Source of the DNA: Datnioides undecimradiatus
Taxonomy: Eukaryota; Chordata; Actinopteri; Lobotiformes; Datnioididae
Direction of reading: 5' to 3'
NCBI GenBank assembly: GCA_008933995.1
Contig: WARS01000031.1
Location: 1,578,001-1,642,000 of the forward strand
DNA: 64,000 bases
Shown in pieces: positions 9,622 to 23,076 of this stretch. The notes beneath the pieces are model-generated. The model did no database searches, was not told where the DNA came from, and saw only the letters and a program-made list of their open reading frames with translations. The first letter of the stretch is position 1. Each line of letters opens with the position of its first letter. The position numbers and the translations under genes were made by a program.

Positions 9622-9772
9622 ATGCCTGTGCTGTGGACGAGCTACATCTTCCTCCTGGCGTGTTGCTCTGGATTAGGGTTTGGAAACCCAAACAGATGCG
9701 ATGAAGTGCGCAAAGTTTTCCAACTCAGGCAAATTGGACCAAATCAATTATTGCCTCTAAGTCCCAGGCCAG
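9622..9772 (+). CDS. gpc5: gpc5 exon 1 (coding part)
   Basis: It encodes residues 1-50 plus the first base of Gly51. A hydrophobic signal peptide (IFLLACCSGLGFG core) is followed by NPNRCDEVRKVFQLRQIG, which matches the glypican N-terminal C-x-E-V-R-x-x-F-Q motif. The start was chosen because it gives the signal peptide and because an in-frame TAA lies just upstream at 9601. The donor is G|GTAAGT, phase 1. Confidence 0.95.
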
Positions 9773-12700
9773 GTAAGTTGAAGCAATAGTGTGTGTTACT
9801 GTCTGGTTAATAGGTCATTCCTGTATTCCCCTGCCACATGACTTGTTGATTAGTTGTATTTTCTTAATTCCCATCTTCATAGCAACCAAACAATCAACAT
9901 GTCAACCGCTGATTGAAAGAAATATGCTGTGTTGGAAAATCACTCAGCAGTCTTACCTTCCTGTAGGGCTCATTAACTGCACTGTAGCTTTTAACCTGTC
10001 ATTTTCTGGCTTCTTGAAGCACTCCTTGTAGTCCCAAAACACACCTTTTTAAACACATTTCAGAGGCGTGTGTGCAGTTATGATAATGATATAGACAGCA
10101 GAGGAGGAGACCTTTGAGCTGTTTAAATGGCATCTTTTTGTGTGACTTTTAAATTAAGATATTTAGAGGAATTTCTGCATGTGCTTCAAATTACTGCATG
10201 AATAAACACTTGACTCACAGAGGTTTCTCTTCTTTTTGAATAAGATGTCATTTTTGGACTAGTTTAGGTTCAGGAGAATGTCACGTTTGTAAAAAAAACA
10301 AACAAAAAACATTATTATATTTGAAATACACTTTCAAACTTCAGCTTGAGGAACAGGAGTGGGTTTTGAGTGTTTGTACATGTGAAAAGACAACATATAA
10401 AATGTATAAATTATTGTTTACATCACATTATTAACAGTAGTACATGGACTAATATAAAATGTGCCATTTTAATCCAAACTGAGGAACTAAAGCCACTGAG
10501 ATTACTTGTTGGTTGTAACAGGAAAAAAACCCCCAACTCTGCTCCCTCCAGCTGACTAAAGCAGATAAGTGGCTTGCAGGGATAAACAGGAATTATTTTG
10601 TGTAAAGTTAGGTAAACTAGGCTTCACTTAACTTTCTGAACACCACCCATAATGTAATTCCACATGCTGCTTCTCCACAAGATTTAGGGGGAATTATGGG
10701 TGTGGATATTTCATGTGGGCTGTCATTGACCGGACGACTTGCTGCTGCTGCTGCTGCTGCTGCTCTCTGTGCTCCTCTTGGAAAAGTAAATCTTAATGGT
10801 GTTGACTGCCATCCTGCCACAAACTGCTCCCTATAAACTTGGCCACCCCTTTCCTCTCCTTTTCACTGCTGCGAGGGAACCGGTTCAATTGACAGAAAAC
10901 CCTCAAATGCCCACTAAACCTCTAAATAACCCTTATAATGCCATCACCACTCCTGCCCCTGAAATGAGCCTGTGTGACTGTTCTCTAGTGTATTTTAATC
11001 TCTGCGCTGTTTCTTTGCACAGTTACAAACTGAAATGTCCTTTTTCTAAGATAAATTGCGTGCAGTGGGTTGTTTCCTGCAGTTAAAGAGACGATAAGCT
11101 CCTGATTCAGTGGCTTCTAACCCTGTAACAACACTTGCTACTGTTTATAACTGCACCTCCTCTGACCCTTATGGCTGCCCCACACAGCTGAAAGGTCTTC
11201 CAAGTCCAAATGCATCTTGACTTTGGAAAGATGTATATCATTTTTCTGATGGATAGAGATTAATGTAGTGAAATAAACCAGATATGGTAATGGGAGATAT
11301 TCCTGCAGTTGATCCTAGAGCACGATTTGAGAAGTTATCTATAATTGAGTGTGGGCTTGTGAAAAATAACCTCCTGAAATTCCAGGAATCCCAGAGTGAG
11401 AGAGAGAGAGAGTTGTTTCCATGTAATAAGACGTGCCAAACAGCCTTTACTTTAGGTCAGAACACAGCAAGCCAGAAGTCTGTCACCTCGGCCAAACAAA
11501 GCTGTTGTCTGCCGGGTTGGAAGGCATTTAAAGAAAAAAAAAAGAAAACAAAACCTGGTGCTGTTTCAAGTCGTCTTATCTGGGAGAGTTTGAATTCCTG
11601 CTCGTGTGCCATCGCCTGCTCTGCTCCCTCCTCACATGGGGAGCTGATAGCGTCTCTGGCAACAACGCAGCCTGCATGCTCTGCCTAGGCACGTCAGAGA
11701 GGCTTTTTTTTTTTTTGCAGAGTTTTGGGTCGCTTTTAAGATGTTTTGATTGTCCCGTATGCGCGTGGATTGCTTACATTCGTCCCTAGTGGAAAAACCT
11801 GAGACACATCACTCGGTGAAGCGATAGCACTTCATCTCAGATCTCCTCTCGGGATCTATGTGTTTTGGTTTTCTTGCTCCGCTAAAGCATGTTTCAGCCT
11901 ATGCACAACTACTGTATGTGCCTCGATCTTTTCTTTCAGGCATGTATGCCAACATTATGGCTTTAAAATAAATCATATTAACTGAATCAACTGCTTATGA
12001 TTCACGCAGACAATATTTCTTGATCACCCAATGATTAGTAAGCTTACTATTCATTCATATTAGCTATCATGTCCTTTTTAAACTTGTAACGACGTTTGAA
12101 AAAGTGTTAATTTAATTGCCCCCGCTTCCTGTCGCTGACACACACTCAGATTTTGCTGCTACATTAGGCAGAAGTAGCTGTTCAGGATTCATCAGCAAAC
12201 ACCCTGACTGATCATTATATCAATGAGAGTGTTTGCTGCTACATTTACAGCTACATTAACAGCTCTGTGCCGATCAGCACACTGCTGTCTTTTCACCATT
12301 AGCTGTAAGCCTGCACACTTCAGCTAAAACAACAGTCAGGACAGCCCCAGTGGCAAAGTCTTTGGCCTTCAACACCACTGCTAACATATTATTCAGTTTT
12401 TAACTGATACTTACCACAGCGTAAGTTTGTTGGCACTCTATTAACCCCACGCTGCTGCCAGTGATGCACTCATACAATAACTCATCCATGATGGCTGTGG
12501 GTTGTCAGGTTTCGGCCTAGAGACGTGATCAGTTTGGTGACTGTATAGTTCTGATATCCCAACCCTACTTGGCTCCTGACGGTTTGTTCAAAGGCAGTTT
12601 CTGAAAACAGACTGCATGCATTCCTCGGTGGACTGAGCTTTTTCTCACTTTCTCAGTATTTATACTGTATAGCACCTGGACCAACTTTATAATAAAGGAA

Positions 12701-15700
12701 GACATGAAAATCTCAGTTTCTATAATATGGGACCTGAATTCTTCCAGTACTCTAATGACTTGATGGATGATGACCTAATAACTACAGAACTAATGACATT
12801 CCTATCAGCCTGATCTATACTTTGTGTTCAGTGCTAACTAAGGTCGTGAACATGGTTGTAATCATAGTTGGTTCACATAAGCATGTTTGATATTGTAAGC
12901 ATGCAAAGCCTCCCAGGGCTGCTAGTTTGGCCATAGTCTTGTTCCCTTGCTGATGAACGCTGCTAAAGGCAGAAAGCTGCTTGTTACTTCAGACAGGTTT
13001 ATCATACAGATAGTACAGAAGATAGTTAGAGGAACTCACTTATTCATACCTTTGGGCAGTTTAGGGTGTCAAATCAACTTGACTTGTATGTCTTTGGAAT
13101 GTGTAAAGAGAGTGGAGCAAGCTAAAGAGAGCGTGCAGCTCCTCTGCCCCAGTTTATCTCTCACATGTAATCATATCTTAATCCAAAGACTTTAGCCACT
13201 ATGATATATGTCTTTTCTCGATTCATACATTCATATAACCATCAATTATATTTCACTATATTGATAATGATTATATTACTAGTATTTTCTAACATATCAT
13301 TGATTGTTAACAAAAATAGCAAACACATTAACTGGATCAGGAAATCCTGTTTTTTAAATTGAGAAAGGGTTGTACAGATGGTTAACCATCTGAGTTTTAA
13401 AAACCCATCAACATAAAAGATGGGGTTTCATTTTGCAGAGAGACAAATGCTTTTCTCCATGACTGGAATGTTATGGTGATACATGAGAGGCACAAACTGG
13501 GAATGTCAAATCCCGAACAGAGATGACAGCAAATGTAGCCTCTCTCACGCTTGGAAAGGGGAATACCGAGCCACTGTACTCACCACAATTTAATCCCCTA
13601 ACTCTTGTCAATAATATTTTAAAACGTTTAATCTGAATGACTTTTAGGTTCAGACCTTCAGGTGTGCATGTCCAAGAACCTGACGTGTTGCACCAAGAAG
13701 ATGGAGGAGAAGTACCAGGTGGCAGCCCGGAGGGACATCCAGAACCTCCTCCAGACATCCAGCTCCAGCCTCAAGTTTCTCCTTTCACGCAATGTGGCTG
13801 CTTTTCAAGGTGAGGCAGTGTGTTTAGGCGCCACTGTTGCAAAGGTTAAACATCATAAACACGTGCTGAGATGAGAGCGCAAATGTTTACGTGGATAATT
13901 GTACGTGTGTAGATGTTTGTGTGTGTTTCCGAGCTGGAGTATACATTTAGGAGTTTGTGTGGGTGCTGTAAAAACAGTGGATGAGTCAGCGTGTGTGTGC
14001 GTGCAGCGAGGCTCCACATCAGAGCAAACAGAGCAGGGTCTGTACTCCTTCCAGATCTACCACTACACTCTGATCTTGAGATTAGATAGGCTGGCTGTTC
14101 CTGTAGGAGGCTGTCTGTAAGGGTGAATGTCTTTACTGGGGTTTTTACTAACAGCCTCTCTTCCTCTGCAAGGTGTGCTACTTTACAGTGTCCTGACAAC
14201 AAAACCAAATCCTCAGAGTCTGTGTCATGGAACGCACTTAGCCATTCACAAACATGCTGCTGTCCATCCCCACATTTGTTTTCAACCCTCTTATTTCTCT
14301 CATTGTTTTTCATTCCTCTCCGTCCTTCACTCAGCAATGACGGTTGACCTGCAGGCAACAACTCGCCTCTCTCTCTCTGCTGTGTGCTCTTCCTGCCCGG
14401 TGTGGGATGTTTCTCCCACCCGAGCTGATAGCTGTCATATGACGGCTGAAACGGGTGGGCAACAAATACAGAGCTTATGACTTGAATGCGCAGACATATC
14501 ATTAGGCCAATTCCCCTTAACGACGTCTCTCAGTTTAAAGACGTGCTGTTATCCACCCCCTGAACTCGAGTGATTTATAGGAGAGTCTCGCATGATCACA
14601 GTGTTTTAGCTGCGGTTTGCAGGGGCAATGCCCGGTTTTTGTCGTCAGATGTGTGATGTGTCTGCTTATGTTCTGAAGCTGAACTAAAATGCTCTGCATT
14701 TATGATAAAGTTTAAGAAGCATGACGCCTTTTAAAAGAGTCTTGTGAAAATTGTTGAAGTGCAGGTTTTTTAAGGTATAAGACTGGCACCAAAATATATA
14801 TTACTTATTGTCAGTCAAAAGAAGGTTCAACTCTCAGTAATTTACTTTACAGGTCACAGCTATTTTGTCTTATAAAAGGCAGGTAGCCATCCAATTATTC
14901 CAAGCAATTATTCCTGCAGTATGGAGTTTTTTTCATTGTGGACCCTTCCCAGCAACGGATTAATTTAGTGCTCCAGTGAATATTTACAGCAGACAGACAT
15001 GTTTGCGGGATTGACTCAAGTGAAGCAACATGTCCCACAGTGCAACAGTGTGGCTCAGTGGTGTGTTTTTAATACCCTTTGGTCAACAATGGAGGACTGT
15101 GGCATAGAGGACTAAGCTAGCAGGCTTTGGTTTCACAGACAGTATTTGTTTGTAGGATCACTTTAGTGTTGCTTAGTGTTGCTAGATTATCACCTTCCTT
15201 ATTCTTTATATACATTAAGCCATAAGCGTCTTGTAACACCAGAAAGGTTTGTTCACACAGGGAAAAGTCACAAAAGGCTGCAGGAGTTGGTAGTTGTTGA
15301 GCAGCGCTCACATGGTTTCATCTGTGGAATGGCAGCCAGTGTGTGCTCCTGCCAAACCAAACAGAGTTCCCTGTCAACATCAACTCTCATCAGTCAACAA
15401 ACATTGGCGGCTGCTTCCAACATCCAGGCTGCATAATACAAGTGGCAACAGACGCTCAGTCATATAAGTCTCATATTGGAGTCAAAGCAGCAGTATAACT
15501 GCCCTGAATATTATATTTGTTAAGTCATTATGTCATGTTCTTAAAGTGTTTTTGTGATTTATTCAATTACAGTCCAAAGTAGGGATGTAGCTACATATTA
15601 GTTTTATTGCTAATCATATAATGATCATTTCTTCATTTATTCAACAGTTGTTTGTGTCTTAAGTTTCAGAAAATGCCCAAAGCCCCAGCCCAAGCTAATC

Positions 15701-17627
15701 AAATAGCTTGTTTAGGTCAACCAGTCCAAAATCCAACCACTTGCTCAAAAAACCCCAGTAAATGCTCACATTTGAGAAGCTTGAAGCAGAGACAATACCA
15801 TGTTGTATATTAGTTTCAAAAATGACTTGGAATTAGAAGTGAGTGAGTTATTAATTACAGGTAGAGTTTTCTTGTAAAATTTATGTTTGAGCTGGCCAAT
15901 ATATTGACATTATATTAATATCATGATATTAGAGGAGAAATCGCCTTAGGTTTTGGGTCTTGGAGTGTTGTGATATGACCCACATGTTGTCTTTCCTGCT
16001 TTTAAAGGCTGCATTACAGCCTAATGATGATATCTATATCTATATATCCATATCTATATCTATATCTACATCTATATCTATATATATAATCTTCACAATC
16101 TCACTTTGTAATTATTTTGTGAAAACCACACAAATAATCCTCCCAATATCTTTGCAATATTTTTTGATATATATGAAGTTTCTCACCAAAACATGACCGA
16201 AGTGTGTTTCCCTCGGGAATAAAACAGTCCTGAATTTTAAATCCTGAGTTGTCTACAGTACATTCTGGCTTGCTCACACCTTTTTCTTCCATTGATTTTT
16301 GTTGAGGCATTACTTTTTTTTTGTTGAAATATGAAACTAGCGCACGTGCATCCTTGATTGCTGCTGATTTGCTTCCATAAAACAGGAACCAACTTGTAAA
16401 AAAGTTGCTCCATAGCACTATTAGTTGTCAAAAACTCCACAGGATACCTTTGCACTGACTAATCCTTTTAGCAGTTATTAGCCGTGATGATTAGATCACA
16501 TATAAGCCATATATTATGGCACATACAAGGAGTGGTTTATATTTATCCACAATTAAATTAAATTATACATGAAAAAAATGTGCTGTATAAACTAAACTTT
16601 TCTTCTCCACCTCTTCTGTGTTGTTTGTCCTTGTACTAAAGTAAATCTGTGCGGATGAAAGCTGACACTCGCTCAAATGGTGATGCAGACTTTTTGACTC
16701 ACAATATCTGTTTACTCACACACACTCACACACACACACACACAACCAGAGAGAGCGACAGAGAGAGGGAGAGAGAGAGCCACCCACGTGGCATTGTTCT
16801 CTTTGGCCGTAGCGGTTTTAAGAGCCTTTGTCACATGGAGAAAACACACTGTGGCACCATATGTATGGGAAGCACGGAGGGACAGAAATGTCTGGCAGGT
16901 TCTTAGATCTTAACAGAGTGGAAAAAGAGCCCTATTTTGCTGTTCATAAGCAGACGTGAAAGAAGCACAAGTCAAGCATTTAATCCGTCTCTCCTGTCTA
17001 GGCAGTGCTCAATGATGCTGAATTAATACGAGTAAATTGTTTGTTACTCATCTTGTGTGACTGTGAGTTTTGTTTTGGTTGTTTTCTGATTATAGTGGAA
17101 ATGAAAAAGAGCCGGCAACTTTGGGGATCATCTTGAAATTTGAATGAAATTTTACACTGCTGTCTTAGTGTTTTATGTGTTTCTTTTTTTCTGTGGAATA
17201 CAGAGAAGAAAATAGACAGGAGGTGGGTGGGATGGGGTTATATGCAGAAAAACAAGTCCCTTAGTTTTTGCCTCCAAATGATTGGCAGCCTGCACTGTAA
17301 TTTGAGAGACAACAGAGTGTATAATGCATTACATCGGCAGACGGGAAGAAGGACAAGTTAAAAGGGGGCAGGCTAATGTGGTCATTTGTTTTGTGCAAAG
17401 CCTTCAATTAGGCATCTTTATATGATGCAGCTGAAGGGGGGGTTGGGGGTGAAGAAAATAGTGGAATGTAGATGGATAACAGTCTGAAACACTCAGGAGA
17501 CACCAAGAAATAACAGCAACCATAAAAGTGCTATTTAAAATGTTTTCTCCTGGGGGATTGATGTTCATGTTTTTGTGCTTGTAATGGGCCACATTTAAAA
17601 ATCTTCAAGGGAATCTTTTATGTAAAA

Positions 17628-17658
<31 letters not shown>

Positions 17659-20600
17659 GCGCACGATACTTTAACATAATGAGAAACACAAATAAATGAA
17701 AACAACTGCTAAAGCTGTTAATTATGAGTAGAGCTTCAAAGCCAGCTCATCCCCCAGTAATGGTTCATTACAGTTTGTGCTTTTCTTCAGAGAAATGTGC
17801 CATCACGTTTCAATACGTTGTCCTTAAATGAACCTGACTGCTGCCTTTCAAATCATCTTACAGCTAAAAGATAGCTGGACAACTGGGGTAGGGAAAAAAA
17901 ATAGAAGAATAAAGACTGAGATGAAGGCGTTCTGTAAAGCAGATGGCCTTGGAGTTTTACATCACTTTTTTTTCCTCCCTTCTTGCTCCTGGTCTGTCAG
18001 TAAGACTCTCAGGATTGTGTGTTTTCATTTGCTGGTTGTGAGGTTCCTGCACGTCGTCCACACAATGCACAAATATGCAGCCTGCTGAGCGGGGCTTCAG
18101 GGGAGATCTTTTTTCATCCTGCGCAGGTTTGTCTTACATCCATGGCAACCAACCTGTGCAATCCCAGCGCCCCGTGAAGCTGGAGTCAAATAAAATGCCG
18201 AAACAGAACCCACTATGAATCAGCTGTCTCAGTGTCTGGGGAGGTTTAGTTCACATCACAGCAAAACGGTCTGAGATCATCGGATCAAAGGAATGCCCTT
18301 GCAATAGGAAATGTTTGCAAAGCAGCTCATGCTGACTGCAAAACTGGAGGATACTCATGCTTCTGAGTTGTAACACAATCAGTGTCATTTATGGGATTAT
18401 GGATTATTTGTAAAACTTGGTCTCCGATGGTGATTCAGTCAGTCATGATCCAACTGAACCCATGAAAATATGAACTTGTAGAACATTTCAGCTTGTGACC
18501 ACTAAAATGAATAGTGCCTTATCTCAAGAGCTAAACTTTCTTAGAGGGAGTTTGTTGAAAAGAGTGAAAGCACACTCGTATCTCTTAAATCCAGTTAGCT
18601 TATGTTAGCACAGCTTCGAGTGTTTATGCTAAGTTAAACTAACTATGTCTTGGCTCTACCTCCATGCATGCAAAGACATTAAAGTGATTTCTCTTTTATT
18701 TAATGAGAACGCAAACTGTGGATAAGAAAGCAAATACATATATTCTGAAAAAAATGTACATATTCCTTTATAAGAAGTAATGTCTACTTGTGTTGTGTTT
18801 CCAGACTCATTTCATGATAAGCCAAGTGGGTCATTACCTTGTGGCTGGCATTGAAGAAGTGGCTTTGGTAGTGGCGTGGGTCAGATTTTGGTTTGCTTGA
18901 TATACTCAAGATCTAAAGAGATCACAAACATTTGTCTGCCCTTCTCACTTCTCCATTATTTCTGTCAGATCTGTGCAACAATAAGAGAAACAGTAGTAGT
19001 TCAAAGGAAGAAAAAAAGTGCAAAACATAAAAAAATGCAAATTAGTTTTTAAAAATACATTAATTGTAAAGCCTCTACAAACATTACATGTCTACTTCTA
19101 CTTAATGAGCAGATATGAACAGGCTGTTATAAATTTAATGCGACCCTTATTTGAATGTCTGTGGCATGAAGCTGTTGGGGCCATTAACACTCTGTGGCTT
19201 GTGGTCTTCCTTCCAGTCAATGTCTCGTTTTGGTTTCTAGCCTGGGAAGAAGAAAGTTCTGGTCGCCATGAGACACAGGAATCCAGCAGCCACACTTACT
19301 CAGCCTTTGCTTTTTTATTTGCCCTGCGTCTAATTGTGAGCTACTGTTTTGTCAGGAACACAAGTGGTGCTGATGAATATAAGATCAAACAGCCAGGACT
19401 GAGTCAGGATTGAGTGTGGGTTTCATTGAAGTGGAAAGCTAGCCTGTTGTGCTCAGGACTTGCTATTTGCACCCATAAATGCTAATTGTGTTTCTGTTTA
19501 CCAGCTTTTAAAGGATCCACTGCCCATCTTTTTACTCTTTGAATTAAAAAAGGAACATTTGAGTGGCAGTGGCCCCCACAGCTTGCCTGAGTGTAGACCA
19601 CAATCAGCCATCAAATTACAACAACTCTCTCTGTGCCAAACACAGCAGACTCAGTGGGGAGGGGCGTAAAGTTGTTTTGATTGCTGCTGATTAGACAGAT
19701 GATGTTTTAAAGGTTTTTTCAGCGCAGTTTCCACTTGGGTGCATACATTTTGGTTGCGTTAAGCTCAAGAAAGTAAGCATTCAGTTTGCTCACACCCATA
19801 CTGTGCAACCACCGCAACATCCTGGGTTTGAACCCTATAAAACATATTTTTGATTTGATTGAAAAGTCAGAAAAAGAAGAGAGCAGTCATGCAACAGACA
19901 GTAAGCAACTTCAGCGCTGACCTTCAAATATGCTGACCTCTGAGGCACATCTGGTGGCATTACAACATGGAGATAAGCTGAAGTTTTATCTGTGACAAAT
20001 TTGACTGGAAATGAGAACTCAGTTTTGTTCAGCCCAGATGTGTATAACGGTACACTATACCCAGGACTTATGATTCACAGCAATCCATGTATTTACACAA
20101 TGTCAACTTTTCTTGCGCTTGGAAAAACAACATTTTTTAAGCATTTCCGAACAAATCCAGTTTTTAAATGGTTTATTTACCTTGAGTAAACCTTAAATAT
20201 TGTTGTGATAGCTGACTGAAGCTATCTGTTTTTTTTAATTTGCTTTTATGAGCTGAAAGCATTGGCTCGGCTCATTATTTTTGTTATTAGTGAGTGTATA
20301 TTTATTATTAACAAACTGATGTAATGTGATTATGCTTTACCTTTCACATGTTGTGAGTTGTTGAAATCCCGGTAAGGGACCATACGCCCTGCTTGAAGGC
20401 CTCAGAGGCAGAGCAAGAACTTTCCAGGGATTTTGGTGGCTCCAAAGGCACCATATTCATTAAGCAGGCTTCCTCCGCAGTATAAAGTTTGCCTTTACAC
20501 GCAGCTCCGATAAGTCATAGTGTAAAGTCATGTGTGGGTTCTCACTTTGTCAGCGGGTAATTAGGTAGCTCAGTGCAATCATGACTTGTCCTTAGAGCAG

Positions 20601-23043
20601 AAGCTGTAAGTTTAAGACCCAGGTGACACTGAATGAACAGGCATTGTGCTGAGTGGATTAAGGGCTTGTAACTTTTTGAACTGAAGACATTTTAAATTAT
20701 TATGTTCAGGCAGATATCTTTGTTGAAATAGATCACTGACAAGATGAAGTACTCATTCTCATGATTTTCTTTTTTCTCTCAACTGAATTTTTGACACTGG
20801 TGCCCTTGTTGCCTAAAATGCAGAATGAACATCTTACACTTACATAAGCATCTCATCCTCAGCCATTGTACTGCGTTAATTAGAGACACATGATTTCAAG
20901 GTTTACTGATAATTTCAGTCTGGACAGTTCTGCGGATAAACACTCATGTATCTCTCAGTTGTTTTCCTCCACATCCTCCTCTTTCTCCCTCCTCAAAATG
21001 CCCAGCACTGACTCACTGCTGGGCAGCAGCTATAATTTCAAATGATACAGGCCTCAAGGTATGTTCTTTACTGATTTTTGATCAACCAGTTGACCACAAA
21101 CCTGATGTTAAGGAGACACCTAATAACCACCAAGCCCCGGCTAGTGGTGAAAACATACAAAAACACAGAGGACAGAATATATCCATACTATACTTACATT
21201 TATAAGAGTTTTTCTTTTTCTTTTTTCTATCTTCACTTTTTTTGTAAAGTAGGTGAAATCAGTGGTCAAACCATTGATAGCAGTGTAATTCAGTGATTGG
21301 AGATGCTATGCAATCAATTACTGAAATGTTAGGCTCGGGTATGCCTGCTTTGCAATCACAACATCATCTAGCTTCATTACTTAAGTAAATAAAATATTTA
21401 TATCCACTTCACCTGATTGTTTGAAAATATTTTTGATTCTTCTACAAGCACATGAATAATTAAATGTAAAATATATGTTGTATTGTTTTATATTAAGTGG
21501 ATCTTTGTGTAAAGTGCCTATTGCAAGCTTAGCCTATTTACTAATGATGTACAAGATATTTTGAGTTGTCTCATTTGATGGTTTTCTGTTGTAGACTAGG
21601 TGCTTCAGAAGTCAGAATTTTGGATAAAGACACTTCTTCGGTGTTTACTTTAATATTGCTGTGTGATTACCAGGCTGCTCTCCAAGGGATTTCATTACGA
21701 AAAGTTGTTCTAAATGCAGTGCTGCTGCAGCCACCACACTTACCTAACTACTCCTTTGCAATCCACATTTCTCCCAGAATTTCAAGTTCAAAACAGTAAT
21801 TTCTTACCAAGGACAGATATTGTGCTGTGACCAGGCCTGAGCAGCACTGCATCACTGACTACAGTAACATAGTGTTCTCTTCCAGTAAACTTTCTATGTT
21901 GGTCACAAATTGGCTGCTCGCCTCAGTCAGGGAAAATATGCAGCTTTTTATAGGACTCTGCATTTTAGGATCTTTTGTCTTGAAAATGAACATTCCTTGT
22001 GTTAAATTTTCCCTCAATGAACAACACACTGCCCCACATAGAGGCTGTTTTTATCTTGACTTGTCAAAAAATAAGTTACTGCTTATGAAAAAAGACACCT
22101 GTTATTATAGTATATGAGGTGTGAGAGTGATTATATCAGTTCTCACAAGTATCTCACAAATATTCCATGGACTGATGTGAAATCTGGTGTAGATGTTTGT
22201 GATGTTGACTCACTTTGGTGATCCTCTGCTATTTCTTCTCGTGCCATCAGCTGGTCAAATTTTAATCATCACATGAAATATCTCAATATCTGGGCAATGG
22301 ACAGAATTTTGCAAAAGTATTAATGGCCCTCTAGATTTTGTTGTAGCTTGGGATCCTTGTTGATCTTCTGATCTTTCCTCAACAGTTACCACTGATGTTT
22401 GTGGATTTGATTGAAATGTCTTTGGATGGATTGTTGTGAAAATCTGCAGACATTCTTGTCGTTATCACGATTTTTTGAAATCACTTAGGTCATTCTTTAC
22501 ATTTTTCATTAGGTCACTATGTCTTATGTCTGATACTTGTGTTAATTACCAAATATCTGCAAAACAGGTTGTTCCTATGAGCCTCAACTGTACTTTGTTC
22601 GATTATAACATTATACCTTCTAAACATCAGTGTGTTAGCATTTTCACAGTGAGCATTTTAAGCATTAGCATGTAATTTGAAGCACTCACAGATCCCGTGG
22701 CTGTGGGCTCTCAGTCTTGCTTGTATATCCCACTAGCAAACCATTAGTCCTTCCATAAAGGATATGTTTATAAAAAGCTATGAGTCTGTGTTCTTTGTAA
22801 AGGAAAATGAAAGATGGGAAGCCTTACATTTTAAATAAGAACACTGAATACTTGCATAAATTGTATATATTGAATGGTTGCTGGATTTGTGGAAGATTTC
22901 ATTGGTTGATTCTTACAGCCGGCCTTCAAATTCTTCTAACCTGCTCTTTACTTCTTTGTGTGGGACCTTTCATTTATCAGAGTCTTTGTCCACCAGGTTC
23001 ACAGCCGTGCCTTCTTTGTTGTCACTTCTACAAGAGGAGAGTG

Positions 23044-23076
<33 letters not shown>

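Larger units (their letters stand above)
9773..13647 (+). other. gpc5: gpc5 intron 1 (3.9 kb)
   Basis: It is bounded by GTAAGT and TTTTAG. It contains a (GCT)n run at 10741-10764, a GA-rich stretch near 11396-11411, and a fragment of an interspersed repeat at about 12750-12940. Short open frames inside have no recognisable similarity. Confidence 0.9.

Noticed and set aside
13846-14502. 218-codon open frame on the minus strand, the longest in the window
   Set aside because: It begins 36 bp past gpc5 exon 2, in intron 2, has no recognisable domain, is rich in His/Thr/Ser from low-complexity sequence (CA-like stretches), and lacks paired splice or promoter signals.
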